Assembly (NCBI GenBank): GCA_019358975.1
Contig: JAHHIL010000002.1
Coordinates: forward strand, 248,001 to 312,000
Direction: 5' to 3'
Source: Trichocoleus desertorum ATA4-8-CV12
GTDB taxonomy: Bacteria > Cyanobacteriota > Cyanobacteriia > FACHB-46
Length of the DNA: 64,000 bases
Shown here: one piece after another, positions 18,720-28,433 of the stretch
Numbering within the stretch: the first letter of the stretch is position 1
Layout of the letters: each line of letters opens with the position of its first letter
Position numbers and translations under genes: made by a program
Notes under the pieces: generated by a model
Told to the model about the DNA's origin: nothing
The model's database searches: none
The model's input: only the letters and a program-made list of their open reading frames with translations

Positions 18720-19429
18720 GTTGTAGTTGTTACAAAACTTTGTTTCGCTCAACCTTCGTTTAACTTTCATTAAGTAAAGAGAAATACAGTGTACAAACCC
18801 TAACAAATTTGTTATTTTGTCTTTCCTAGCCTGATTAAGGAAGAAAAATACTTGCCTCAAAATTTATCGGTTCTATACGAGTTCTTTACTCTTTACTGAA
18901 CCCCAATCAAGTATTTTTGAGGTACTCTCCCAGAGGATAGAACCTATTTCCTCAGGTCTGTACCCCCTTCAATCTCGTTTTTAGCGCTCAGCCTTGGTGC
19001 TGAAGGTTAAGCAACAGAGATAGAGGAGTTCCTAAGCTTCAGGCTATAGGGTTTAGGTGTGAGAAGAAGCAAGTAAGAGCTGCTAAGGGTCGGTAGCATT
19101 CACTGACGCGCTTAGAAGCAAAGGCAACTTCCGTGAATTAGGATTACTTGGGATTTCAGTAATCTGATTTCATCAAGCTGTTGATCAGCTTAGTTAGCTA
19201 TTCATCACAACTGGGGATAGTTAAATCAGCCTTCCCCGTCGAACTTGGTTTCGAGTAAGCAATTACTTGGAGCTAATTTGTTCATTATTCATGACGTTCA
19301 TGAAAGTAGGTCTGGCCTCACATTCAACGTAAGAGACAGATAATGGACAGATCAAAGAGTGGCCACCCATTTTCAAAAAATTTGTTTCTGACAATACAAA
19401 ATCAGATTTAATTCATCAGGCTAGTTAGT
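18720..19429. other. 710-base hairpin-rich non-coding region
   Basis: No credible gene is present. The region contains several perfect inverted repeats on the plus strand: AAAATACTTG 18845-18854 with CAAGTATTTT 18908-18917; GAGGA 18933-18937 with TCCTC 18949-18953; ATCTC 18972-18976 with GAGAT 19017-19021 around an inner TCAGC/GCTGA hairpin; GATTACT 19142-19148 with AGTAATC 19158-19164; and AAGCTG 19175-19180 with CAGCTT 19186-19191. I do not recognise rnpB, tmRNA, SRP RNA or 6S RNA in it. A small RNA gene is possible. Confidence 0.5.
19288..19304. promoter_or_regulatory. Palindromic operator-like site upstream of the DUF2949 gene
   Basis: TTCATGA (19288-19294) and TCATGAA (19298-19304) form a perfect 7-base inverted repeat around CGT, 126 bases before the start codon. 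The symmetry suits a dimeric regulator; which one is unknown. Confidence 0.35.
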
Positions 19430-19621
19430 ATGGCACCCGCAACCTATTCTCGATTTATTCGGTTTTTACAAGAGGATTTATCCATTTCTGCTGCTTCGAT
19501 CGCGATCGCCCTGCGCCATCGGGAGCAAGACCCAGGACCATTACCTATGATCCTCTGGCAGTATGGCTTAGTTACCTTAGAGCAGCTTAATTGCATTTTC
19601 GATTGGTTGGAGACTGTTTAG
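19430..19621 (+). CDS. DUF2949 family protein
   Basis: A 63-residue protein with the cyanobacterial DUF2949 pattern: RFIRFLQEDLSISAASIAIALRH in the first half, then LPMILWQYGLVTLEQLNCIFDWLE at the C-terminus. The function is unknown. It is soluble and mostly helical. It stands alone, with a 700-base non-coding region upstream and a convergent coiled-coil gene downstream. Confidence 0.85.
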   Translation: MAPATYSRFIRFLQEDLSISAASIAIALRHREQDPGPLPMILWQYGLVTLEQLNCIFDWLETV

Positions 19622-19680
19622 CCATTGGCATGAGGCACTAGCACTATTACCCGTGGAAGACGGGTGAGCCAAAAAGCTTT

Positions 19681-20916
19681 TCAGCTCTGCCGTCGAGCCA
19701 AGAAAGCAGGCAAGTCTACTTTCAAACTACGGCCAAATTGAGAGGAAGTCGTTGGCTTCGAAATCCTAGGCTCTGACGTTTCAGCTACTTCCGGCTCTTG
19801 TGCTGCCCCAATCAACTCTGATAAATCTTCCGCAGAATCTGCTGAGAGCTGTTCTAGCCGTTCTTTTAGGTGTAGCGCCTGACGTTGGCTCTCGGAACAC
19901 CGATCTTTCCAATGCTGTACCGCAGTCTCGTATTCATTGGCCTGCCGAGCCTGCTTGAGAATTTGTTCTTGCATTTCGGCGGCTTGCTGCTCTAGTTCAA
20001 AAACACGGGTTTGATAGCGATCGCGCTCTGTTTCTAGCTCTTGGCCCGCTTGTTGCAGCTTAGCTTGCAGCATGACTTGTTTAGCGACCTGAGTTTCTAG
20101 TTCTTCGATCTTGCCGTGAGCTGTAACTAAATCTTGCTGCAATGTAGCGATGGTTGTGTGCTGCTCGGCCAAGAGGGCTTGAGACTGCTGCATTTGGTGC
20201 ATCAATATTTGATACTCTTCCAAAGCCAAATACGCTTGCTCTAACTGCGTCTCCAATTCGGAAAAAGCGGTCTGACGCTGACTTAAGTTGGCATATAAAC
20301 TTTCAATTTGCTGTTGCGCTTCAGCTAGTTTTATCTCTAGACTCGCTGCTAAGGTGCGGGCTGCTAGGGCCTGAGTTTCCGTTTCTAAAACATGCTGTTG
20401 TTGTTCTGCCAAGGTCTCTTGCAAATCACTGAGCTGCTTCTCTAAACATTTTTGCTGAATCTGCACCTCAGAGCGATCTTTCACGATTTGGGTTCGCAAC
20501 CGCTCTAGTTCTGCTTGCTGAGTTTCGGCGATCGCCTCAGTCGCTGATAAGAGTTCCTGAAAGCTTTGGTTCTGCTCTTGAGCCTCGGCAATCCGGGTTT
20601 CCAGGATTTGCTCTTGCTGCGTCAACTGTAGCTTCAGCTTGGTAATTGCCTGCTGCTGTACGTGAGAAAAATCTTCTGTAGTCGCTAACTGGTCCTCTAA
20701 GACTTGTTGATCCCTCATTTGCAACTTGAGGTCGTTCAAAGACGTTAGCGCTTGGTCGAGCGCTTGTTCTAGCAGCGAAATTCGCTCTAAGCGGTTGTGT
20801 TCCAGCGATCGCAGTTGCTCCAGCTCAGCCAGTAGGGTTTGACGCTCTTGCTCCCACTGGGGTTGAAGTTCTTCAGGAGTTGACTCATGACCAGCGGCTA
20901 AGTCCGGTTCCGACAC
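19681..20916 (-). CDS. Long coiled-coil protein, function unknown
   Basis: A 411-residue protein that is almost entirely coiled coil from about 20 to 360, extremely rich in Gln, Glu and Leu. The N-terminus is acidic (MSEPDLAAGHESTPEE). The C-terminal 50 residues break the coil with a low-complexity region and end in GRSLKVDLPAFLARRQS, which may be a conserved tail. There is no signal peptide or membrane segment. Similarity searches with such sequences give many false hits to other coiled coils, so I name no function; a structural or polar-scaffold role is possible. Confidence 0.75.
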   Translation of the reverse strand: MSEPDLAAGHESTPEELQPQWEQERQTLLAELEQLRSLEHNRLERISLLEQALDQALTSLNDLKLQMRDQQVLEDQLATTEDFSHVQQQAITKLKLQLTQQEQILETRIAEAQEQNQSFQELLSATEAIAETQQAELERLRTQIVKDRSEVQIQQKCLEKQLSDLQETLAEQQQHVLETETQALAARTLAASLEIKLAEAQQQIESLYANLSQRQTAFSELETQLEQAYLALEEYQILMHQMQQSQALLAEQHTTIATLQQDLVTAHGKIEELETQVAKQVMLQAKLQQAGQELETERDRYQTRVFELEQQAAEMQEQILKQARQANEYETAVQHWKDRCSESQRQALHLKERLEQLSADSAEDLSELIGAAQEPEVAETSEPRISKPTTSSQFGRSLKVDLPAFLARRQS

Positions 20917-21105
20917 TCAGGACCTCCCCAGCGTTAATAACTGACTCACAGACTCAGCAAGACAAACTAGCCAATAGAATAACCTTTACAGCAGCAAGGC
21001 ACCATAGGTCTCTAGAAACAAAGCAGGATTAGTTTTGAGAAACCCTGTTTCACGTCAGCAATAGATTATATTCCCTTTGCGATCGCTGCAGGCTATTCAG
21101 GAAGG

Positions 21106-21357
21106 CTATTCAGATGGAGCTGTTTTTTCGGCTTCCGAATTGTTGAGAGACCAACGGTACTCAATGGGCTGGTTAGCGCGTTGACAGTTTTCCTCTAATC
21201 GCTTTTGCTGAGCCAATGCCTTACGTAGAGTGCTGATGAGTTCGTGTACTTGCTCACTTTGAAGTGACCTTTGCTTGACAGCAAACATCGTCTGCCGTTC
21301 TAGCAGTTGTAGTAGCAACTCATAGTGAACGTGAGAGGGAAGAGGAATCGGCTCCAT
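21106..21357 (-). CDS. Small conserved cyanobacterial protein (DUF5340-like)
   Basis: An 83-residue helical protein starting MEPIPLPSHVHYELLLQLLERQT, with a second helix HELISTLRKALAQQKRLEENCQRAN. This resembles the small cyanobacterial family DUF5340 from memory; the family number is tentative. It lies between the coiled-coil gene and trpC on the same strand. Confidence 0.7.
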   Translation of the reverse strand: MEPIPLPSHVHYELLLQLLERQTMFAVKQRSLQSEQVHELISTLRKALAQQKRLEENCQRANQPIEYRWSLNNSEAEKTAPSE

Positions 21358-21521
21358 TTAGGCTGATCTACCTTAAAGTAATGGGTTTACCCTACCGACC
21401 TGATAAGGCAAGTAGGGCTGGAGAATACTGTGAGAACACTCTTCTTGGATTCAGCCCCTAAATCAGAAGCTTTTGTCATCGATTCCAGACCGAAATGATT
21501 ACTCCTGATTTAGCTGAGGGT

Positions 21522-22439
21522 TTATAAAGCTGCCTTTGGGGTCGCTGCGGTTGCAGAGGTCGCTAATATCTGTCGCAAAGCCTGCGCTGGATCACTTTGC
21601 TTGACTAAAGATTCGCCAATCAGAACTGCCTTTGCCCCCGCTTCAGCAACCAAGCTTAAATCAGCAGGCTGATGCAGTCCTGACTCACTCACCACTAGAA
21701 TACCTCGCTCCTGAAGTTGCTGGTTGCGAGCTGCGAGGAGGTGACAGGTGGTTTGCAAGTCAACGGAGAAGTTTTCTAAGTTGCGGTTGTTAATGCCAAC
21801 TAGGGCGACACCTGTTAACGCCAGAACTCGGTCCAGCTCTTCCAAGGTATGCACCTCAATTAAAGCGGTCATGTTCAAGGCATTTGTAATTTTGACAAAG
21901 TACTGTAAGTCTTTGTCCGAAAGAATCGAGGCAATGAGTAGCACTGCATCTGCACCGTGGCACCGAGCCAAGTAGATTTGGTACGGGTAGATAATAAAGT
22001 CTTTGCAGAGTAGAGGCAGGTCAATTGCAGCCCGGACCTTGGAAAGATTGGCAAAACCGCCTTGAAAAAATTTTTGATCCGTTAAAACTGAGACGCAGGT
22101 CGCTCCACCCTCTTTGTAGGCTTGGGCGATCGCCACAGGATCGAAGTCTTCTCGCAATAGCCCTTTACTGGGAGATGCTTTCTTGACCTCCGCAATTACA
22201 GCGGGCTGGGTTTGGCTTTGTCGTAGGGCTTCCACAAAGTTGCGAGGAGGCGCGACCGTCCGAACCTGCTTTTGCAGCTCCAGTAAAGGCTGCTTCTCCC
22301 GCATTTGATCTACTTCAACTTCTTTATGCCAAACAATTTCTTCCAAAATGTGGCGGGGCGCAGCGTCTGGCACAACAACCTGATAGCGCAATTCTTGGAC
22401 AGCAATTGCAGGATTCGGTGAACGACGACGAATTTGCAT
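21522..22439 (-). CDS. trpC: Indole-3-glycerol phosphate synthase
   Basis: A 305-residue (beta-alpha)8 enzyme of tryptophan synthesis. The catalytic Lys is in [13 protein letters not shown], with later signatures [35 protein letters not shown] and [12 protein letters not shown]. The N-terminal 30-residue extension before the conserved [13 protein letters not shown] is typical of cyanobacterial TrpC. No other trp gene is adjacent, which is usual in cyanobacteria. It lies downstream of lpdA with a palindromic repeat between them. Confidence 0.97.
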   Translation of the reverse strand: MQIRRRSPNPAIAVQELRYQVVVPDAAPRHILEEIVWHKEVEVDQMREKQPLLELQKQVRTVAPPRNFVEALRQSQTQPAVIAEVKKASPSKGLLREDFDPVAIAQAYKEGGATCVSVLTDQKFFQGGFANLSKVRAAIDLPLLCKDFIIYPYQIYLARCHGADAVLLIASILSDKDLQYFVKITNALNMTALIEVHTLEELDRVLALTGVALVGINNRNLENFSVDLQTTCHLLAARNQQLQERGILVVSESGLHQPADLSLVAEAGAKAVLIGESLVKQSDPAQALRQILATSATAATPKAAL

Positions 22440-22482
22440 AAGAAATTAATTTAAGAACAACCCAATACGAGAAATATGGAAC

Positions 22483-22570
22483 TGACCTCTCCCCAACCCC
22501 TCTCCCACAGGAAAGGGGCTTTGAATCTAGCTCCCCTTCCCTAGCAGGGAAGGGGCTGGGGGTTAGGTCA
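22483..22570. repeat. Dispersed palindromic intergenic repeat
   Basis: An 88-base element whose ends are inverted copies (TGACCT at 22483 and AGGTCA at 22570) and whose interior has the pyrimidine/purine block CCCCTTCCC...GGGAAGGGG. It is the abundant REP- or MITE-like intergenic palindrome of many cyanobacterial genomes. It sits between lpdA and trpC. A decayed half copy occurs at 46118-46168. Confidence 0.7.
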
Positions 22571-22574
22571 CCGT

Positions 22575-24008
22575 TTAGTGAGCTGCGACTGCCCGCTTGA
22601 AGGCTTCATCCAACACTTCGGAAAGGGTGGGATGAGTATGCACCATGTAAGCGAGATCCTTCACAGAATGACGCTGAGCGATCGCGTTGGCTGCTTCTTG
22701 GATGAGGTCAGAAGCATGCAGACCAAAGATATGCACACCTAAGACTTCACCTGTGTCCTCGCGATAAATCACTTTAGCGACACCTTCTGTTTCACCTTCT
22801 GCCAGGGCTTTCGAGTTGCCTTTAAAGTAGGTCTTAGAAGTCGCCACTTTAAATCCTTCTGCTTCTCCCAAGGCTTTTGCTGCGGGTTCAGTCATGCCGA
22901 CAAAGCTAATTTCTGGATGGGTAAAGGCAGCAGCAGGAATACTGCGGTAGTCCACTTGGCGATCGCGACCACAAATATTCTCAACAGCCACAACTCCCTG
23001 AGCAGAGGCGGCGTGAGCGAGTTGCATCTTGCCTGTAGCATCGCCAATTGCCCATAAGTGAGCCGCAGGTTGGCCATCCACCAGCACCGCCATCCGATCG
23101 TTGACGGGGATGAAGCCACGGCGATCGATTTCTACGCCAACTGCTTCTAGACCTAAATTCTGCGTTGCGGGGATGCGTCCAGTCGCCACTAAGCAAGCAT
23201 CGACTTCCAGCACTTCTACCACTTCCTTGGTTTTGGCATCCGCCAGCTCGATTACGACTGGCGAACCAGGAATCACTCGTTTCGCCAGCATGCCAACTTT
23301 GGTTTCAATGTCGCGGGGAGCAATCAGCACCCGTTGCGCCAACTTGGCGATATCTGGATCAAACCCAGGCATCAGTTGATCCAACGCCTCAATTAGAGTG
23401 ATTTCCGCGCCCAGAGCTGAGTAAACGTCAGAAAACTCCAAGCCAATGTAGCCGCTGCCAATAATGGCGACCCAAGGCGGCAGAGATTCTAGTCTGACCG
23501 CGTCATCGCTGGTAAACACGGTCTTGCCATCCACTTCTACCCCAGGCGGCACCCAAGGCACGGAGCCAGGAGCCAACATTACGTCTTGAGCGGTGACCAC
23601 TCTTTCGCCCGTGGGAGTTTCAATTGAAACTTTTTGTGGGCCTGCAACTTTGCCCCAACCTTGAATCACATCCACACCCAAGCGCTTCAGGCTGTTGGTG
23701 AGGTCGCCTCGAATTTTGCTAACCAAATTGTTAGCGTGGTCGGCGATCGCTTGCCGATCAAAGTCAACTTGGCTGACTTGAATCCCCATTGCCTTGAGGT
23801 GATGAGCATTCCGTAGTTCCCGCACCCGCCCCGAAGCTGCCAGAAGAGCTTTAGAGGGGATACAACCACGATTGACACAGGTGCCGCCCATATCAGCCGC
23901 TTCGACGATGGCAGTTTTCAAACCACAGCTCACTGCATGCAGTGCCGCTCCATGTCCCCCGACCCCTGCGCCGAGAATAACTAAATCGTAATCAAATCCC
24001 TGACTCAC
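22575..24008 (-). CDS. lpdA: Dihydrolipoyl dehydrogenase (E3)
   Basis: The start is placed at GTG 24008 because AGGAG lies 6 bases upstream; an upstream TTG at 24029 would add seven residues. The protein has about 477 residues: an FAD motif [16 protein letters not shown], the redox pair in [14 protein letters not shown], an NAD motif [14 protein letters not shown] contact [15 protein letters not shown], and the C-terminal catalytic HTHPTLSE. It reoxidises dihydrolipoamide in pyruvate dehydrogenase and the glycine cleavage system. No E1 or E2 gene is near. Confidence 0.96.
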   Translation of the reverse strand: MSQGFDYDLVILGAGVGGHGAALHAVSCGLKTAIVEAADMGGTCVNRGCIPSKALLAASGRVRELRNAHHLKAMGIQVSQVDFDRQAIADHANNLVSKIRGDLTNSLKRLGVDVIQGWGKVAGPQKVSIETPTGERVVTAQDVMLAPGSVPWVPPGVEVDGKTVFTSDDAVRLESLPPWVAIIGSGYIGLEFSDVYSALGAEITLIEALDQLMPGFDPDIAKLAQRVLIAPRDIETKVGMLAKRVIPGSPVVIELADAKTKEVVEVLEVDACLVATGRIPATQNLGLEAVGVEIDRRGFIPVNDRMAVLVDGQPAAHLWAIGDATGKMQLAHAASAQGVVAVENICGRDRQVDYRSIPAAAFTHPEISFVGMTEPAAKALGEAEGFKVATSKTYFKGNSKALAEGETEGVAKVIYREDTGEVLGVHIFGLHASDLIQEAANAIAQRHSVKDLAYMVHTHPTLSEVLDEAFKRAVAAH

Positions 24009-24394
24009 TTTGCGCTCCTGGAAAGGCAAACCTTTCTAACATACCTCAATGCCAAAAGCCCAAAAAGCTAAGTGCTTAGTTTTAACTTTTTGTTCTTTCT
24101 CAATTGTCTCAATTGTCAACCGGATTTGGTTGATTAGACAACACCTACTCGTAGCAGGACAGCCGCCTCAGCCATAAAGATCGAAATGCTGCGATCGCAA
24201 CAAAATTGGGCACCCTGATAAGCAGTTAACCCCTAGGAGTCTCGGTCGATTGACCTCCGTCAGACTACAAATGGGACGCTGGATCAGCCATATTGATGTC
24301 TTTTCTACGTCTTTCAACGCTTGACCCATGCCGCTTTAAAAGCCAGGATGGCAAGCAGTCTGAGTCCTAGATTCTAAATTTTGGAGTCCAGCTA
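24009..24394. other. Divergent intergenic region lpdA / small ORF
   Basis: About 386 bases between divergent genes. It contains a CAATTGTCTCAATTGTCAA repeat at about 24100-24118 and otherwise no structured element, open frame or clear promoter that I can define. Confidence 0.5.
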
Positions 24395-24640
24395 ATGGAG
24401 CAGCATCAGAACGATCTTCGTCGCGCCGCCGCCCAAGCTTTTGCTGAATCACTTGATCAGTTGCAAAAAACCTTGCAAGTCGATGGCAGGCCACCTACAA
24501 CTGCTCAAACTCAGCCAGAAAAGGTGGCTCCTGTACCTAATAGCAACCCTAACTCGACTCCAGTTCGGCCCGCTCTGGCTGATTGGGAAGCCGCAGTTGC
24601 TGATATTGAACAATTTATTGAGGCTCGGCAATCGGGCTGA
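24395..24640 (+). CDS. Small hypothetical protein
   Basis: An 81-residue protein, not recognised. The N-terminal helix (NDLRRAAAQAFAESLDQLQKTL) and C-terminal helix (LADWEAAVADIEQFIEARQSG) flank a Pro/Thr/Asn-rich linker at about 32-58. Such helix-linker-helix proteins are common in cyanobacteria. It is convergent with the methyltransferase gene, whose stop is only 30 bases away. Confidence 0.65.
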   Translation: MEQHQNDLRRAAAQAFAESLDQLQKTLQVDGRPPTTAQTQPEKVAPVPNSNPNSTPVRPALADWEAAVADIEQFIEARQSG

Positions 24641-24670
24641 AGCGGCTCGCTGAGATTCGCGCCCACTCGC

Positions 24671-25474
24671 TTAACTGGAAGGAGCCTCAGGATTGAACCC
24701 TCGTTGTCGCTGGGCTTCGTACAGTATTAAGGCAGCGGCGATCGCCACGTTCAAGGATTCAACCCCGGACCTAAGGGGAATCTTGACTTGTTGATCCGCC
24801 AAAGTTGCTACTTCCTCAGAGAGTCCTGCGCCTTCATTACCGAGCAAAATTAATGTAGGTTGCCGCAAATCAGCTTCCCAGTAAGTTAGGGCCGCATCTG
24901 GCAGAGTGGCCACGACTTGCATGCCCTGAGCTTGGTAATCAGCCACGACCGTTTTCAAATCTGCACTGACAGCCATCGGCAGCCGGAACCATTGCCCCGC
25001 AGAGGCCCGCAATACTTTGGGATGGTCAAGATCCACGCTGTCAGCACTGAGCCACAACCCTTCTGCCCCGGCGGCTGCGGCGGCCCGAATCATGGTGCCC
25101 AAATTTCCTGGATCTTGAATGGTTTCTAGCACCAGACCCAGGCTGGTAATTTCGCTTAGTTGAATCTGCTCTGGCTGACGCTGGGCTGTCGCAATTACGC
25201 CGTCAGGTTCTACAGTAGTTGCGATCGCCTTCAACACTTCAGGGCTCACCAGTTCTAGTCGTTGCGCGGTTTGACTCACTTGCTGCCATAACTGCTCATG
25301 ATTGGCTTGCCACTCTGGAGTGCAACAGAGGGTTGCCAACGGATAATTCACGGCACAAGCTTCTTCTAGTAAGTGAGTGCCTTCCAGCAAAAACAATTGC
25401 TGCTCCCGGCGATCTCTAGCCCGGTGTAACTTACGAAGTTGCTTAACGAGAGAATTTTGCAGACTGGTCAACAT
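24671..25474 (-). CDS. TrmH-family RNA 2'-O-methyltransferase (SpoU)
   Basis: About 267 residues from ATG 25474; the open frame extends to 25522, but the conserved start is LTSLQNSLVKQLRKLHRARDRREQ. The N-terminal substrate-binding domain (FLLEGTHLLEEA) is followed by a SPOUT knot fold with motif 1 ETIQDPGNLGTMIRAA, motif 2 LILLGNEGAGLS and motif 3 IPLRSGVESLNVAIAAALILYE. It methylates a ribose in 23S rRNA or tRNA; the exact target cannot be told. Confidence 0.92.
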   Translation of the reverse strand: MLTSLQNSLVKQLRKLHRARDRREQQLFLLEGTHLLEEACAVNYPLATLCCTPEWQANHEQLWQQVSQTAQRLELVSPEVLKAIATTVEPDGVIATAQRQPEQIQLSEITSLGLVLETIQDPGNLGTMIRAAAAAGAEGLWLSADSVDLDHPKVLRASAGQWFRLPMAVSADLKTVVADYQAQGMQVVATLPDAALTYWEADLRQPTLILLGNEGAGLSEEVATLADQQVKIPLRSGVESLNVAIAAALILYEAQRQRGFNPEAPSS

Positions 25475-25703
25475 AGCCACAGGGTAGAATCTGGGTCCTG
25501 AATATCGAGAATATCGAGCCAAATATTTAAATATTCTTACAATTAGCTAGGCAATCATAAGTAGATCTGACCAAAACTCCAGTTACCTGAAGAACTTTTA
25601 GGGAAAAATAAAAAAGCAAACCGCTGAATTTCTCATACGGTTTGCTCTTAAACATCATGTAGACTGAGGGAGCCCTTCAGGGCTTGACTCAACTGGCTTT
25701 AGA

Positions 25704-25787
25704 TGCGGAACCCGGGACTTGAACCCGGAAGTCTTTGCAGACACTAGAACCTGAATCTAGCGCGTCTACCAATTCCGCCAGTTCCGC
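25704..25787 (-). tRNA. tRNA-Leu (anticodon CAG)
   Basis: On the minus strand a full class II tRNA folds: acceptor GCGGAAC pairs with GTTCCGC, the D-arm contains GGTAGACGC, the anticodon stem CTAGA/TCTAG frames the loop TTCAGGT with anticodon CAG, a long variable arm follows, and the T-arm is CCGGGTTCAAGTCCCGG. CCA is not encoded. It lies upstream of murA in the opposite direction. Confidence 0.95.
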
Positions 25788-25981
25788 TTGTTGTGCAGTT
25801 TTAGACTGCGATTTATCAATGTAGTAAAATCCGGAAGGTTTGTCAACTCTTACGGTTGAAGATTTCATAGCCTACAGCCCTTCTTTGAGTTCACTATATT
25901 TAGTGCTTGAGAGCAGAGTTCTGGACATCTGAAATCTTTCCGGTAGAATCAAAACCAAATTTGTAAGTTCTAGAAGCATAA

Positions 25982-27372
25982 ATGACTCGGAGGATAAGCC
26001 CATAACTCCCTCTTACGGACTGCCAGATACCCATTCTTCACCTGAAGAAGATAAGTCAGTACTTCAGATTTGGGGTAAATCTTCGCTCAAAGGACATGTC
26101 ACTATTAGCGGTGCCAAGAACTCCGCCCTCGTTGTGATGGCGGGTGCCCTGCTCTGTCCCCAAGACTGCCGTCTTCGTAACGTTCCCTCTCTGGCAGATG
26201 TCTCTCGGATGGGGGAGATTTTGGCATCCTTGGGTGTCAAACTGACACGGCAGGGCGATGTTCTCGATATCAATGCGAGCTACATTGGCCAATCAACCGC
26301 TCCTTATGAGCTGGTTAGCCAACTGAGAGCTAGCTTCTTTGTCATTGGCCCTGTGTTAGCTCGCTTAGGCGTGGCCCGCGTTCCTTTGCCCGGTGGTTGC
26401 GCGATCGGCGCTCGTCCAGTAGACCTCCATGTCCGAGGTCTGCAAGCGATGGGAGCTGATGTCCACATTGAGCACGGCACAGTCAATGCTTACGTCAGAG
26501 GCCCTAGCCGCCGCCTCAAGGGAGCCAAAATTTATCTGGATTATCCCAGCGTTGGTGCGACCGAAACGCTGATGATGGCTGCGACCCTAGCGGATGGCGA
26601 AACCATCCTAGAGAATGCGGCTCAAGAACCTGAAGTGATCGACTTGGCTAACTTCTGCCGAGCCATGGGAGCCCAGATCCGAGGCGCAGGCACGAAAACC
26701 ATCGTGATCTCAGGGGTGCCAAGTTTGCACTCAGCCGACTACACCATTATTCCAGATCGCGTTGAGGCGGCTACTTTTCTAGTAGCAGGAGCTATCACAC
26801 AATCTGAAATTAGCCTCTCTCCGGTTATTCCTGACCATTTGACGGCTGCCATCGCTAAGTTGCGGGCGATCGGTGCTTTGATCGCCCCAGAGTCACCTAA
26901 CTGTTTGCGGATCAGTCCGGGGCATGGCCTGACCGCTACTGATATTGAGACCTTACCCTATCCAGGTTTTCCTACGGATATGCAAGCTCAATTTATGGCT
27001 TTGCTGACCGTCAGTGAGGGCGACAGCATCGTCACAGAAACGGTGTTTGAAAACCGCCTGCGCCATGTGGCTGAGCTAAATCGGATGGGAGCTGATATTC
27101 GGGTGAAGGGCAATCACGCCGTGATTCGGGGAGTCCCGACGCTCTCTGGGGCTCCTGTAGTCGCAACCGATTTAAGAGCATCAGCTGCTTTGGTTCTGGC
27201 TGCTTTGGCCGCAGAAGGTAAAACCACGATTCAAGAATTGCACCACTTGGATCGGGGCTATGAAAACCTCGACACGAAGCTCCAAAAACTGGGGGTGAAG
27301 TTGCAGCGTCTTCAAGGAGACTCGACTACAGAGGCTGAGGTAGCTCCACTGACACCGATCGCGCCCAATTAA
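25982..27372 (+). CDS. murA: UDP-N-acetylglucosamine 1-carboxyvinyltransferase, 5' end unclear
   Basis: MurA adds enolpyruvate to UDP-GlcNAc in the first step of peptidoglycan synthesis. Conserved parts include [13 protein letters not shown] (substrate Lys-Asn), [14 protein letters not shown] with the catalytic Cys, and [17 protein letters not shown]. The conserved N-terminus [21 protein letters not shown] begins near 26065, but the reading frame from 25933 to 26130 has no ATG, GTG or TTG. The only good ATG, at 25982 with AGAAG upstream, is one base out of frame and stops after seven codons. Either a base is missing near 25985-26003 (assembly error or mutation), or a rare codon such as ATA 25978 or CTG 26020 is used. 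The main body is intact. Confidence 0.9.
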
Positions 27373-27557
27373 CTCCTAGCCACAGTTGCAGTGAGTGAGG
27401 TTTGATCCATTGCTCTTGGCTTGTCTCCCGCAGGCCAGGGGCAATCTCGCTATACTAGCTATGTGTAAGTGGTTAAGCGATCGCAATGCAACTCGTTGTT
27501 TGCTGTGCGATTGGCTTAGACACTTGTCTTGACCTCACGTTTCATGGCTGTCCCAGC

Positions 27558-28433
27558 ATGGCTCTTGCAAAGACTCCTTTAATTGGCTTGAAGGCGGATC
27601 AATTTCGTCATCCCCTCGATTTAGAAGCAACCCAATCCCTCAAGCAGTTGCCTGGGCTGGACTTGATGATTCGGAGTTTGCTAGGGCCACTAGCCGAACA
27701 AGTTTTTTACCTCGACAATATTGCCTCCAGCATTTTGGTCAGCGAGCAACAACTGCCGCACCTGCATCAACTGCTGATTGAAGCTTGCAAAATTCTTGAC
27801 TTGGAGTTGCCTCAGCTCTACATTCGGCAACATCCTGTCCCCAATGCTTACACGTTTGCGATTCGAGGTCGGCAGCCCTTTATCGTAGTTCATACCTCTT
27901 TGTTAGAACTACTAAACCCCGAAGAAATTCAAGCGGTGATCGCTCACGAGTTAGGGCACTTGAAATGCGACCACGGGGTTTACTTAACCCTAGCCAACAT
28001 CATGGTGCTGGCGGCAGGACAACTGCCCACTTTGGGGGGAATGATTGCCCAAACCTTGCAGTCCCAAATCTTAGAATGGGTTCGCTGTGCTGAATTCACT
28101 TGCGATCGCGCTGCCCTCTTAGTTACGCAAGATCCGAAGGTGGTGGCTTCCCTGCTGATGAAGCTGACTGGGGGATCGCCAACCTTGGCATCTAAGCTGA
28201 ACCTAGACGCTTTCTTGGCTCAGGCGCGTTCTTACGATGATATCAGTAACAGCGATCTGGGTGAGTTGCTCAAGCAGGCTCAAGTCGCACCCCTCACGCA
28301 CCCAGTCCCTGTGATTCGAGCGAGAGAAATCGATCGCTGGGCTGGAAGTAAAACTTACCAAACCCTGTTGCAAAACGGAAAAAATGAGTATAATAGTGAA
28401 GCTTCATCCAAGGGCGGATGGCGGAATTGGTAG
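27558..28433 (+). CDS. M48 family zinc metallopeptidase
   Basis: About 291 residues from ATG 27558; an upstream in-frame ATG at 27486 would add a Cys-rich 24-residue stretch that does not look conserved. The zinc site is HELGH within VIAHELGHLKCDH, with the third ligand Glu in AEFTCDRAALL. The middle has one or two hydrophobic segments (LTLANIMVLAAGQL). It belongs to the HtpX/Ste24-like peptidases that act on membrane or misfolded proteins. The 3' end runs 22 bases into the tRNA-Leu(CAA) gene and ends at a TAG in the tRNA D-loop, so the last seven residues are tRNA-encoded. Confidence 0.88.
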   Translation: MALAKTPLIGLKADQFRHPLDLEATQSLKQLPGLDLMIRSLLGPLAEQVFYLDNIASSILVSEQQLPHLHQLLIEACKILDLELPQLYIRQHPVPNAYTFAIRGRQPFIVVHTSLLELLNPEEIQAVIAHELGHLKCDHGVYLTLANIMVLAAGQLPTLGGMIAQTLQSQILEWVRCAEFTCDRAALLVTQDPKVVASLLMKLTGGSPTLASKLNLDAFLAQARSYDDISNSDLGELLKQAQVAPLTHPVPVIRAREIDRWAGSKTYQTLLQNGKNEYNSEASSKGGWRNW

